A stretch of DNA of 64,000 nt. Origin: Ancylobacter mangrovi (GTDB lineage: Bacteria; Pseudomonadota; Alphaproteobacteria; Rhizobiales; Xanthobacteraceae). The position numbers were made by a program, and so were the translations under genes. The stretch's first letter is position 1. Each line of letters opens with the position of its first letter. Shown in pieces: positions 46,912-55,892 of the stretch. The DNA is taken from assembly GCF_024752355.1 (NCBI RefSeq), contig NZ_JANTHZ010000008.1, positions 1 to 64,000 on the forward strand, read 5' to 3'. The notes beneath the pieces were generated by a model. That model was not told where the DNA came from, searched no databases, and was given only the letters and a program-made list of their open reading frames with translations.

Positions 46912-49900
46912 TCAGTCCTCTTTCTGTTCAGCCGCGGCCATCTCCCGCGCCAGCGCCGGGGCGATGGCCGCCACCGCCTCCAGGCCGGTGAGATGGGCGT
47001 GAAGCGAGGCAATGTCGACCACCTCGACCCGCCCCGCATAGGGCGCCCACTGGGCGGGGGCGAGGTCGCGCCCCTCATGGTCGAGCGCGGCGCGGAAATG
47101 CAGGATGGTGCCGTCATAGCGGCGGTGGAAATGCCCGCGCACCAGCCGGTTGTTGCCCGAGACCACGCGCACCACCCCGTCGAGCGCGGCATCGGGCAGG
47201 CGGCCGAGCGGGCTGTCGGTGGCGCGCAGGAACACCAGCACGGATTCACGCGTCAGGGCGAGTGCGGGCAGCCGGTCCGGGTCGTGCCCGGCAATGGCGA
47301 GCAGCGCTTTCAGCGCGCCGTCCTCGCCGGGGTCGGGCTCGCCGCGCCAGACGTCGGCCGGGTAGGAATCGAGCATCGCCACCACGCCGACCCGCGCGCC
47401 CTGCTCGCGCAGCCGCACCGCCATCGCCTGCGCGATGATGCCGCCGACCGACCAGCCGACGAGATGATACGGCCCCTCCGGGCGGACGTCGCGGATGCGC
47501 GCGACATAGTCGGCGGCGAGCGCCTCCAGGCTCTCGGGCGTCGCGACCCCGGGCGCCAGCGCGGGCGCCTGTACGCCGTATAGCGTGCGGCGCGGCGAGA
47601 GCGCCCGCCCGAGGCGCCCGTAGCACCAGGAAATGCCGCCGGCGGGGTGGATCGCGAACAGCGGCGGCAGGTCGGGGTCGCCCTCGACCAGGGTGATGAG
47701 CGGGCCGAGCCCGGCATCCTCCTCGCCCGCCTCGGCGTCGATCAGCCGGGCGAAGCCGGCCAGCGTCGGCTGCGCGAACAGCGCGCCGAGGCCGGGATCG
47801 CGCCCGAACGCCTCGCGCACATGCAGAAGCAGGCCGACCGCCTGTAGCGAATCCCCGCCCAGCGCGAAGAAATCGTCCTCCGCCGAGATCGGCCCGTCGA
47901 GCTTGAGCTGCTCGGCGAACAGCGCGGCGAGGCGCTTCTCGGTTTCGCTCTGCGGCGGGCGCGCGCCGGAGCCGGCGAAGTCCGGCGCGGGCAGCGCGGC
48001 GCGGTCGAGCTTGCCGTTCGAGGTCACGGGCAGCGCATCGAGCGCGACGAAGGCGGCCGGCACCATGTAGTCGGGCAGATGGGCCCCGAGATGGGCACGC
48101 AACGTCTCCACCTCCAGGCCGGGCTCGGGCACGACATAGGCGACGATGCGCTTCGTGCCGCCATCCTCGCGCGCGACGATGCCCGCCTGGCGCACCAGCC
48201 CGGACGACATCACCGCCGCCTCGACCTCGCCGAGCTCGATGCGCAGGCCGCGGATCTTGATCTGGTGATCCGAGCGGCCGAGGAACACCACCGCGCCGTC
48301 CGGCCGCCACAGGGCGAGGTCGCCAGTCGCGTACATGCGCTCACCCGGCACGAAGGGATCGGGCACGAAGCGCTCACCGGTCAGGTCCGGCCGACCGAGA
48401 TAGCCGCGCGCGAGCTGCACGCCGGCGAGGAACAGATGGCCGGGGACGTTCGGCGGCTGCACGCGGCCGCGCTCGTCGAGCACATAGAGCCGCGTGTTCC
48501 ACACCGGAAAGCCGATCGGCACCGGGCGCGAGAGGTCCTCCGGGCCGGCCGGCCAGTAGCTGACGTCGACCGCCGCCTCGGTCGGCCCGTAGAGATTGTG
48601 CAGCTCGGCCTTCAGCGTGCGGTGGAAGCGCTCGCGAAGGTCCGCCGGCAGTTCCTCGCCCGAGCAGAACACCCGCGCCAGCGCGAGCCCCCGCGCGGAC
48701 GGCTCGGCAAGGAAGGCCGCCAGCATGGAGGGCACGAAATGGGCGGTCGTCACCCGCTCCTCGCGGATGAGCCGCGCCAGCGCCACCGGGTCGCGATGCG
48801 CCTCGGGCGGGGCGACGACGAGGCAGGCGCCGGCGAGGAAGGGCAGGAAGAACTCCCACACCGACACGTCGAAGGTCGCGGGCGTCTTCTGCAGGATGCG
48901 GTCCTGCGGCCCGAAGCCGTAATGGACGCGCATCCATTCCAGCCGGTTGACGATGGCGCGGTGCTCGATCACCACGCCCTTGGGCTCGCCGGTCGAGCCC
49001 GAAGTGTAGATGACGTAAGCCGCGTCGTCCGGCTGCGGCTCTTCCGGCGCCGCCCCTGTGGGCTCTTCCGGCCAATCTTCCGGCGCGAGCGTGTCGACCC
49101 TTCCGGCGAAGCGCGGTGCGTCGGCGGCGCGGGCCAGCGCGAGGCGCGGTGCGGCGGAGGCGAGGATGCGGCCGAGCCGCTCGTCGGGATGGGCAAGGTC
49201 GAGCGGCAGATAGGCCGCGCCCGCGCGCAGCACGCCGATCAGCGCCACGATCAGCTCCAGCGAACGCGGCAGCGCCACCGCGACGATGTCGCCGCGCCCG
49301 ATGCCGCGCCGGGCGAGCTCATGTGCCAGCGCGGCGCTGCGCGCGTCGAGGTCGCCATAGCTCAGCGTCCGTCCGGCGAAGCGCAGCGCCGGCGCTTCCG
49401 GCGTCGCGGCGAGCGCGCGCGCGATCAGTGCGCTCAACGTCGCGCCCGGCACCGGATGGGCGGTGGCGTTGAGCGTGACGATATGGCGGTGCGCCTCCTC
49501 GGGCGTGGCGAGCGGCACCTCGTCGGGCGAGGCGGCGGCGACCGCCCGTTCGATGAACGCCTTCAGCCGCGCCGCGTGGGCCTCGACCTCGATCTCGGGA
49601 TAGAGCTCGGGATTGGCGTCGACCTCCAGCCGCAGCCCGTCCGTGCCGTGCAGGCGGAAGGTGAAGGTGATGTCCTCCACCGGCCCGGTCGAGAGCACTT
49701 CGAGCCGGCTCTCCAGCCCCTCGAAGCGCGGCGTCTCGTCGAAGGGCAGCAGGTTGACCAGCGGGCCGTGCAGGCGGCGCTGGCCGCCGATCAGCTTCAG
49801 GTCGCGCCGAAGCTGTTCGCTGCGGTAGCGCCCGTGACGGCGCGCCCGAACCAGGCTCTTCGCCACCGCGCCGAGGAAATCGTCCAGCGGCGCCCCGTCC

Positions 49901-50826
49901 GGCGCCGCCACGCGCAGCGGCAGCACGTTCATCAGCATCGCCGCCACGCGCGCCGCGCCGCTGCCGAGCCGCGCCATGAAGGGCACGCCGATCACCACCT
50001 CGGGCGTCGCCATGTGGCGCTGGAGATAGGCCGCGGTGAGCGCGGTGACGACGTCCGGCCAGGGAATGGCGGTGCGCGCGCCGACCTCGCCCAGCGCCGC
50101 GAAGGCGGCCGGCCCGATCTCGGCCGCACTGCGATGGAAGGAAAAGGCGCTCACCGGGTTGCCGGGCGCGAGGCTCGCCACCTCCGGCCGGTCCTCGAAC
50201 AGGGCGCGCCAGTAGTCGCCGTCGGCCTGGCGCCTGGCCGAGGCGCGATAGTCCGCATCCTCGCGCAGCACCACGTCGAAGGAGGGCGGCGGGCCACCGG
50301 GCGTCGTTCCGCGCCGGCGGGCGTTGTAGAGCTCGGCGACGCGCTGGGTGAGCAGGATCATCCCGTAGCCGTCGATGGCGAGGTGATGCACGCGCTGCTG
50401 CCAGATGTGGCGCTCCGGCCCCAGCACGAACAGCGTCTCGCCGGCGAGCGGGTCGCGCGTCGGGTCGATGGCGGTCGCCATGTCGCGGGCGATGGCGTCG
50501 AGCGCGGCCGCCTCGGGGTCGGGCATGGCGGAGACGTCGACGATCTCGAGCACCGGCCGGTTCGACGGCTCGATGAACTGGCGCGGCCCCTCGCGCCCCT
50601 CGACCATGCGCAGCGAAAGCGCGTCGGCCTCGCCGGTCGCCTGCGCCAGCGCCGCCTCGAAGGCGGGCCGGTCGAGCGGGCCGAGAAGTTCGATATACTG
50701 GCCGGTGTTGAAGAGCGGGTTGGCCGGGTCCAGCCGCTGCGCGTACCACAGGCCGGACTGCGCCTCGGTGAGCGGGTAGGATTCCGTGCCCGCCGCTTCG
50801 AGGGCTGCCGCGACGTCCTGCGCCAT
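46912..50826 (-). CDS. entF: single-module serine NRPS with thioesterase (EntF-like, C-A-T-TE)
   Basis: This 1304-residue synthetase joins 2,3-dihydroxybenzoyl groups to serine and releases the oligomer. The condensation domain (about 15-440) has an intact HHLAIDG at 147. The adenylation domain (about 470-900) has YTSGSTGEPKG, and pocket stretches FDVSVWEFF, TTAHFVPSM, FCSGEEL and NLYGPTEAAVDVSYW that match the serine pocket of EntF. The carrier Ser is at about 993 (FFALGGDSL), and the thioesterase Ser at about 1126 (GWSVGGI), with Asp in AMLDSYP and His near 1276. No epimerisation or second module is present, so the logic is iterative, giving cyclic or linear DHB-Ser oligomers. ATG 50826 fits the family N-terminus (YPLTEAQSGLWYAQ). 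Confidence 0.92.
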   Translation of the reverse strand: MAQDVAAALEAAGTESYPLTEAQSGLWYAQRLDPANPLFNTGQYIELLGPLDRPAFEAALAQATGEADALSLRMVEGREGPRQFIEPSNRPVLEIVDVSAMPDPEAAALDAIARDMATAIDPTRDPLAGETLFVLGPERHIWQQRVHHLAIDGYGMILLTQRVAELYNARRRGTTPGGPPPSFDVVLREDADYRASARRQADGDYWRALFEDRPEVASLAPGNPVSAFSFHRSAAEIGPAAFAALGEVGARTAIPWPDVVTALTAAYLQRHMATPEVVIGVPFMARLGSGAARVAAMLMNVLPLRVAAPDGAPLDDFLGAVAKSLVRARRHGRYRSEQLRRDLKLIGGQRRLHGPLVNLLPFDETPRFEGLESRLEVLSTGPVEDITFTFRLHGTDGLRLEVDANPELYPEIEVEAHAARLKAFIERAVAAASPDEVPLATPEEAHRHIVTLNATAHPVPGATLSALIARALAATPEAPALRFAGRTLSYGDLDARSAALAHELARRGIGRGDIVAVALPRSLELIVALIGVLRAGAAYLPLDLAHPDERLGRILASAAPRLALARAADAPRFAGRVDTLAPEDWPEEPTGAAPEEPQPDDAAYVIYTSGSTGEPKGVVIEHRAIVNRLEWMRVHYGFGPQDRILQKTPATFDVSVWEFFLPFLAGACLVVAPPEAHRDPVALARLIREERVTTAHFVPSMLAAFLAEPSARGLALARVFCSGEELPADLRERFHRTLKAELHNLYGPTEAAVDVSYWPAGPEDLSRPVPIGFPVWNTRLYVLDERGRVQPPNVPGHLFLAGVQLARGYLGRPDLTGERFVPDPFVPGERMYATGDLALWRPDGAVVFLGRSDHQIKIRGLRIELGEVEAAVMSSGLVRQAGIVAREDGGTKRIVAYVVPEPGLEVETLRAHLGAHLPDYMVPAAFVALDALPVTSNGKLDRAALPAPDFAGSGARPPQSETEKRLAALFAEQLKLDGPISAEDDFFALGGDSLQAVGLLLHVREAFGRDPGLGALFAQPTLAGFARLIDAEAGEEDAGLGPLITLVEGDPDLPPLFAIHPAGGISWCYGRLGRALSPRRTLYGVQAPALAPGVATPESLEALAADYVARIRDVRPEGPYHLVGWSVGGIIAQAMAVRLREQGARVGVVAMLDSYPADVWRGEPDPGEDGALKALLAIAGHDPDRLPALALTRESVLVFLRATDSPLGRLPDAALDGVVRVVSGNNRLVRGHFHRRYDGTILHFRAALDHEGRDLAPAQWAPYAGRVEVVDIASLHAHLTGLEAVAAIAPALAREMAAAEQKED

Positions 50827-50831
50827 GGAGG

Positions 50832-51125
50832 TCAGGCGGCGCCCGCCCGCGCGTCCTGCCTGGCGCTCACCAGCTTCCACCAGCCGTCCAGCGTCGGGTT
50901 CTCGGCGAATTCGGAGAATTCCAGCTCCAGCCCACCCTCGCTCCACATCAGCACGAGGTTCATTGCCCGCATGGAATCGAGGCCGAGATCGATCAGGCTG
51001 TCGTCGCCGCCGATCTCCTCGGGGTCCTCGTGCAGCATCTTCGCAATGTCGGCGCGCATCTTTTCGCGCGTCACCGGCGCCACCGGGGTGACGATACGGC
51101 GGATGTCGGCGGGCTCGATGGCCAT
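50832..51125 (-). CDS. stand-alone aryl carrier protein
   Basis: This 97-residue protein is a single phosphopantetheine-binding domain: a helical start (VTREKMRADIAKML), DDSLIDLGLDSMRAMNLVLMW with the modified Ser in LGLDSM, and a C-terminal NPTLDGWWKLV. In EntB and DhbB this domain is fused to the C-terminus of isochorismatase; here it is a separate gene whose ATG overlaps the isochorismatase stop by one base (TGATG). It should carry 2,3-dihydroxybenzoate loaded by EntE and present it to the NRPS condensation domain. It lies 5 bases before the NRPS gene. Confidence 0.9.
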   Translation of the reverse strand: MAIEPADIRRIVTPVAPVTREKMRADIAKMLHEDPEEIGGDDSLIDLGLDSMRAMNLVLMWSEGGLELEFSEFAENPTLDGWWKLVSARQDARAGAA

Positions 51126-51772
51126 CACAGCACCTCCAGGATCTGCGCCGTGGTCAGCGGCACGCCGCACACATCCGCCACGTAGGACAGGGCAAGCTCG
51201 TGCTTGGCGCGCGAGAAGTCGGCCAGCGCGTCGGCGGCCATGAAGGGCTCTATATCACGCATGAACGCGTCGGCAGCCGTCAGCGTGCAGCCGATATGGG
51301 CGTAGACACCGCAGATGACGAGCTGGTCGCGCGAGCGCGCGCGCATCAGCTCCTCGAGGTTCGAGCGCTGGAAGGCGCTGTAGCGGTGCTTCACCAGCAC
51401 ATGGTCGCCCTTTTCCGGGCGCAGCGCATCGACGATCGGCTGGTGCTCGGGCGCCCAGCTCATGCCCGGCCCCCAGAGCTCGGCCTGAAGCCCGCGGTCG
51501 CGCCTATCCTGGTCGCCCTCCTGCGCGGTGTAGAACACCGGCACGCCCGCACGCCGCGCCGCCGCGGCCAGCGCCGCGATGTTGGCGATCGCCGGGGAGA
51601 TGGGCGAGGCATCGGGCGTGAAGACGCGCAGGAAATAGTTCTGCATGTCGTGAATCAGCAGCGCCGCCCGCGCGCGCTCCAGCCGGAAGGGCGCGCGGGG
51701 CTTCGGCAGCTCCTGCGCGCGCGGCAGATCGTAGGGCGCGATGGTCGGCAGTCCGGCCTTGGGCGCGTTCAT
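51125..51772 (-). CDS. entB: isochorismatase lacking the fused carrier domain (EntB/DhbB-like)
   Basis: This 215-residue enzyme hydrolyses isochorismate to 2,3-dihydro-2,3-dihydroxybenzoate and pyruvate. The N-terminus IAPYDLPRAQELPKPRAPF is diagnostic of siderophore isochorismatases. Active-site residues lie in LLIHDMQNYFLRVF (Asp), VLVKHRYSAFQRS (Lys) and ICGVYAHIGCTLTAADAFM, followed by PFMAADALADFSRAKHELAL. EntB-type proteins of 285-312 residues continue into an aryl carrier domain; this one stops, and the next gene supplies it. ATG 51772 lies two bases after the entE stop. Confidence 0.92.
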   Translation of the reverse strand: MNAPKAGLPTIAPYDLPRAQELPKPRAPFRLERARAALLIHDMQNYFLRVFTPDASPISPAIANIAALAAAARRAGVPVFYTAQEGDQDRRDRGLQAELWGPGMSWAPEHQPIVDALRPEKGDHVLVKHRYSAFQRSNLEELMRARSRDQLVICGVYAHIGCTLTAADAFMRDIEPFMAADALADFSRAKHELALSYVADVCGVPLTTAQILEVL

Positions 51773-51774
51773 GC

Positions 51775-53406
51775 TCAGCCCTCCGCCCCGGCGCTCTCGA
51801 GGAAGCGGCGGCGCAGGCTGGCGCGCAGCTCCTTGCGCGAGACCTTGCCGACCGCCGTGGTCTCGAAGGCGTCGACGAACACGATCTGGTCCGGCACCTT
51901 GAAGTCGGCGAGGCCGCGCGCGCGCACCCACGCCTTCAGCGCCGCCGCCTTCGGCTTCTCCCCGTCCGGGATCACGAAGGCGCAGGAACGCTCGCCCAGA
52001 TACTCATCCGGCAGCGACACCACGGCGGCGTCGAACACGCCCGGATGCGAGAGCAGGTGGTCCTCGATCTCCTCGGCCGAGATCTTCTCGCCGGCGCGGT
52101 TGATGTGGTCGGTCGCCCGGCCCTGCACCGCGAGGTAGCCCTCGGGCGTGCGCAGCACCACGTCGCCGGTGCGGTAGAAGCCGTCGGCGGTGAAGGAGCG
52201 CGCATTGGCGCCGTCATTGTTGTGGTAGCCGCGGATCGTGTAGGGCCCGCGCGTGAGCAGGTTGCCCGGCTCGCCCTCGGGCACCGGATCGCCGGCGTCG
52301 TCGAGAATCAGCACCTCGTCGTCCGGGCTGATCGGCCGGCCCTGGGTGGAGACGATGATCTCCTCCGGGTCGTCGAGGCGGGTGTAGTTCACCAGCCCCT
52401 CGGCCATGCCGAACACCTGCTGCAGCGTGCAGCCGAGCGTCGGGCGCACGCGCCGCGCGGCTTCCGGCATGAACTTGGCGCCGCCGACCTGGAGCACCTC
52501 GAGCGAGGACAGGTCGTGCTGGGTCCTGCCCGCCGCCTGCAGCCACAGCAGGGCGAGCGGCGGCACGAGGCCGGTGATCGTCACCTTCTCGCGGGCGATC
52601 AGCTCGAAGGCGACCTCGGGACTCGGCGAGGGGCTCATCACCACCTTCGAGCCGGCATGGAGCGCGCCGAACACGCCGGGCGAACTCATGGGGAAATTAT
52701 GCGCGACCGGCAGCGCGGCGAGATAGACGCTTTCGGGTGTCAGCCCGCAGATCTCGGCGCTGGCGCGGAAGGAATAGATGTAGTCGTCATGGGTGCGCGG
52801 GATCAGCTTGGAAAGCCCGGTCGAGCCGCCCGAAATCTGCAGGAAGGCGACCTCTGACGGGTCCGGGTCCGCCGGCAGCTTTTCCGCCGCCCCTTCGGGC
52901 AGCGCGTCGAGTGCGGTGAAGGGACCCGCCTCGCCGACCACGACCACATGCGCGATTTCCGGCACCTCGCGGCACACCTCCTGCGCGAGGGGGCGATAGT
53001 CGAAGCCGTCATGGCGCTCGGCGATGATGTAGCCGCGCGCCTCGGCGGTGCGGGCGAAATGCACGATCTCGACGCTGCGATGGGCCGGCAGCGCATAGAC
53101 CGGGATCATCCGCGCCCGGAACAGCGCGAACACCACCGACAGGAATTCGGGAATATTGGGAAGCTGCACCACCACCCGGTCGCCGGGCGCGAGGCCGAGC
53201 GCGAGCAGCCCGCCGGCGATGCGCTCCGCGTGCCGCTCCAGCTCGGCATAGGTCCAGCGCTGGTCGGCGCCGACGACGGCGAGGTGGTCGGCAAAGCGCA
53301 CCGCGCGCTCGCGCAGCATGGCCGGGAAGGTCTCGCCGCGCCAATAGCCCCGGGCGCGGTAGCGTTCGGCGAATTCCGCCGGCCAGACCTGGGAAAGAGG
53401 CTTCAC
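51775..53406 (-). CDS. entE: 2,3-dihydroxybenzoate-AMP ligase
   Basis: This 543-residue adenylation enzyme activates 2,3-dihydroxybenzoate and loads it on the aryl carrier protein. Marks are [39 protein letters not shown], the aryl-acid pocket Asn in [32 protein letters not shown] (the Val before NYT fits dihydroxybenzoate rather than salicylate) and the C-terminal [13 protein letters not shown] with the catalytic Lys. The start is a GTG at 53406 overlapping the entC stop by four bases (GTGA); the longer open frame upstream is a shadow of entC. Confidence 0.93.
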   Translation of the reverse strand: MKPLSQVWPAEFAERYRARGYWRGETFPAMLRERAVRFADHLAVVGADQRWTYAELERHAERIAGGLLALGLAPGDRVVVQLPNIPEFLSVVFALFRARMIPVYALPAHRSVEIVHFARTAEARGYIIAERHDGFDYRPLAQEVCREVPEIAHVVVVGEAGPFTALDALPEGAAEKLPADPDPSEVAFLQISGGSTGLSKLIPRTHDDYIYSFRASAEICGLTPESVYLAALPVAHNFPMSSPGVFGALHAGSKVVMSPSPSPEVAFELIAREKVTITGLVPPLALLWLQAAGRTQHDLSSLEVLQVGGAKFMPEAARRVRPTLGCTLQQVFGMAEGLVNYTRLDDPEEIIVSTQGRPISPDDEVLILDDAGDPVPEGEPGNLLTRGPYTIRGYHNNDGANARSFTADGFYRTGDVVLRTPEGYLAVQGRATDHINRAGEKISAEEIEDHLLSHPGVFDAAVVSLPDEYLGERSCAFVIPDGEKPKAAALKAWVRARGLADFKVPDQIVFVDAFETTAVGKVSRKELRASLRRRFLESAGAEG

Positions 53407-54614
53407 TCCATATCCTCCGCCGGCACGTCCTCCTCGCCGACGCCGAGCGCGCGAAGCAGCGCGGCGAACTTGGCCGAGGTCTCCTCGCCCTCCGCGACCG
53501 GGTCGGAACCGGGCACGATGCCGGCACCGGCATAGAGCCTCGCCTGCCCGCCCTCGATCTCGGCGCAGCGAATGGCGACGTGCCAGGCGCCGTCGCCCGC
53601 CTCGTCGCACCAGCCGACTGCACCGGCATAGAAGCCGCGGTCGTAGCCTTCGAGCTCGGCGATGAGCTTTGCCGCCGCTTCGCGCGGCGTGCCGCACACC
53701 GCCGGGGTGGGGTGCAGCCGCGTGGCGAGCTCCACCGAGGAGACCGACGGGTCGCGCAGCCGCCCCACGATGCGGGTGCCGAGATGCCACATGGTCGCCG
53801 TCGAGGTCAAACTCGTGCCGTCCGGCGTACCGAGCTCGGCGCAATAGGGCGCGAGCTGGTCGAGGATAGCGGTGACGACCTCGCGGTGCTCGCGCCGGTC
53901 CTTGTCGGAGGCGGAGAGCGCCTCGGCCGCTGCGCGGTCCTCGCCCGCATCCGGCGAGCGGCGGGCGGAGCCGGCGAGCGGGCGCGAGAGCACCTGCGTG
54001 CCCTGCCGCGACACGAGAAGCTCGGGCGTGGCGCCGACCAGCGCGCGCGCATGGCCGGCCTCGCGCTCCGGCAGCGGCACGCAATAGGCCGTCACCAGCG
54101 GGTCCTCGGCGAGCGCGCGCAGCACGTGCGAGGTCTCGATCGGCCGGTCGCAGGCGAGGCGCAGGCTGCGCGAGAGCACCACCTTGCGCAGCCCCTCGTC
54201 GCCGCGCTCGAGCCGGCGCAGCGCCTCGGCCACGGCGGCGCGGTAGGCGGCGAGCGAAGGTTCGGCATGCGCCGTCCAGCGGCGCGGCGCACCCGATGCC
54301 GGGTGGGCGGATGCGGGGCGCACGAGCGCCGGCGGGGGAAAGGCGGCGGCGAAGCAGGCGCGGCTGCCGCTGCGCGCGACCTCGGCCGGCTGGAACAGAT
54401 GGGCGGGCGCGCCGGCATCGAAGGGCAGCGCGCCGAGCACGAGGCGCGGCCCCTCCGGCCGCGCGGCCAGAAGCGCGCGCACGCGCGCCTCCAGCGGCGC
54501 GGTACCCGGCGCCACGACGCCGAGGCTTCCCTTCCCGACGACGGTCTCGCGGTCCGACACCAGCGCGAAGGGCAAGGCAGGGGCGAACGCCGCCTGCTCT
54601 CCGGCATCGCGCAT
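53403..54614 (-). CDS. entC: isochorismate synthase
   Basis: This 403-residue chorismate-utilising enzyme makes isochorismate, the first step to 2,3-dihydroxybenzoate. Marks are [93 protein letters not shown] and [14 protein letters not shown], all typical of EntC/DhbC. An AAGGAG ribosome site sits 8 bases before the ATG at 54614, which decides the start over 54659. It is coupled to entE and lies 74 bases after the YncE-like gene. Confidence 0.92.
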   Translation of the reverse strand: MRDAGEQAAFAPALPFALVSDRETVVGKGSLGVVAPGTAPLEARVRALLAARPEGPRLVLGALPFDAGAPAHLFQPAEVARSGSRACFAAAFPPPALVRPASAHPASGAPRRWTAHAEPSLAAYRAAVAEALRRLERGDEGLRKVVLSRSLRLACDRPIETSHVLRALAEDPLVTAYCVPLPEREAGHARALVGATPELLVSRQGTQVLSRPLAGSARRSPDAGEDRAAAEALSASDKDRREHREVVTAILDQLAPYCAELGTPDGTSLTSTATMWHLGTRIVGRLRDPSVSSVELATRLHPTPAVCGTPREAAAKLIAELEGYDRGFYAGAVGWCDEAGDGAWHVAIRCAEIEGGQARLYAGAGIVPGSDPVAEGEETSAKFAALLRALGVGEEDVPAEDME

Positions 54615-54688
54615 ACGCGTCGCTCCTTGAGATCGGGCTGTCATCGGGCGGGGAGTCATCGGGAAGGTCCGCTCCTGGCGCTAGCCGA

Positions 54689-55834
54689 TCAGGGCTTGAT
54701 CAGCGACACGGTGTCGCCGAAGGGGTCGACCATGGGCACGCGCGGCCCGCGCGGACCACCCGCCGGCGGCCCGTCCGCCGCCGCACCCTTCTCGGCGCCG
54801 GCCGGCGGCGCGGGCGGACGGGGGCGCATCGGCGCCTTCAGCTTGTTGGTGACATAGGCATTGCCGGTCGCGGTATCGATCGCCACGGTCTGCGGCATCG
54901 ATCCGGTGACGACGTTGGCAATCGGCTCCAGCGTCTTGGTGTCGACCAGCGTGACATAGCCGCCCTGCCGGTTGGCGACGTAGAGCACGCTGCGCTCGGG
55001 GTCGATGGCGAGGCTGAGCGGGCCGTTGCCGGTCGCGATGGTCTTGATCAGCGAGCCGTCCTTGGCGTCGAGCACGGTCACGTCGTCCGAGCCCATATTG
55101 GCGACGAACACCTGATCGCCGCTGGCGTCATAGGCGAGGTTGATCGAGCCCTTGCCGCCCGAGGGGAAGGACTTAACCTGCTTGTTGGTGGCGAGGTCGA
55201 CGACGATGACCTCGTTGCCCTCCAGCGCCGAGAGGAACAGCCGCTTGCCCTTGGCATCGAGCGAGATGCCGGTGACGGCGCCGGGCAGGTCGCCGATCGT
55301 GTCGACGATCTTGTTGGTGGCGCCGTCGATGACCCACACCGCGCTCGGCTTGCCGCGCATGCCGGTAATGGTGGCGTAGACGCGGTTCGCCGCTTCGTCG
55401 ACGGCGACCTCGCGCACATGCGCCTTCTCGCCGGAGCTGATCTTGGCGACGATCTTGCCGGTGGCGAGATCGACCGCCGCCACGCTGCCGTCGCGCGTCT
55501 GGGTGCCGTAGAGCGTCCTGGTCGCGTTGTTGATGCCGAGGCCGTAGACCGGGTCGTCGCCGAACGCGATCGTCTCCTTGGTCTCCAGCGTCTTGGGATC
55601 GAGCGCGATGACGCTGGTGTCGGTGGCCCCGCGGGTGCCGGCGGCGGCGACGTAGACGCGGTTCATCGGCGCGCTGAACACCGCCTCGTAGAGGCCGGCG
55701 GCCGGCTGGACCGAGGTGACGAACTGCGGCTCGGCCGAGGCGATGCCCGTGAGGGCGACGACGGCAAGCGTCGCGAGGGCGGCGGACCCGAGCAGGCGCG
55801 GGCGGTACCGGGCGGAAATCGCGTCGATCAGCAT
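54689..55834 (-). CDS. periplasmic YncE-like beta-propeller protein
   Basis: This 381-residue protein has a signal peptide ([20 protein letters not shown]) and a seven-bladed beta-propeller made of 40-45-residue repeats ending in patterns such as [28 protein letters not shown] and [10 protein letters not shown], with repeats like [19 protein letters not shown] and DQVFVANMG. The C-terminus is a Pro/Ala/Gly-rich segment then [13 protein letters not shown]. coli YncE, of similar build, is encoded beside a TonB-dependent receptor and responds to iron. Its place as the second gene of the siderophore operon suggests a role in siderophore handling in the periplasm; this is inference. Confidence 0.82.
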   Translation of the reverse strand: MLIDAISARYRPRLLGSAALATLAVVALTGIASAEPQFVTSVQPAAGLYEAVFSAPMNRVYVAAAGTRGATDTSVIALDPKTLETKETIAFGDDPVYGLGINNATRTLYGTQTRDGSVAAVDLATGKIVAKISSGEKAHVREVAVDEAANRVYATITGMRGKPSAVWVIDGATNKIVDTIGDLPGAVTGISLDAKGKRLFLSALEGNEVIVVDLATNKQVKSFPSGGKGSINLAYDASGDQVFVANMGSDDVTVLDAKDGSLIKTIATGNGPLSLAIDPERSVLYVANRQGGYVTLVDTKTLEPIANVVTGSMPQTVAIDTATGNAYVTNKLKAPMRPRPPAPPAGAEKGAAADGPPAGGPRGPRVPMVDPFGDTVSLIKP

Positions 55835-55892
55835 GGCGTTTCTCCGTTGAAGGGGATCGGGAGTGCTCGCAGGCCCCGGCGACCGGCGAGCA

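Noticed and set aside
48079-51243. A 1054-codon plus-strand open frame opposite the NRPS gene
   Set aside because: It is antisense to a gene with all NRPS core motifs; the translation is rich in Arg, His and Gly with no domain.
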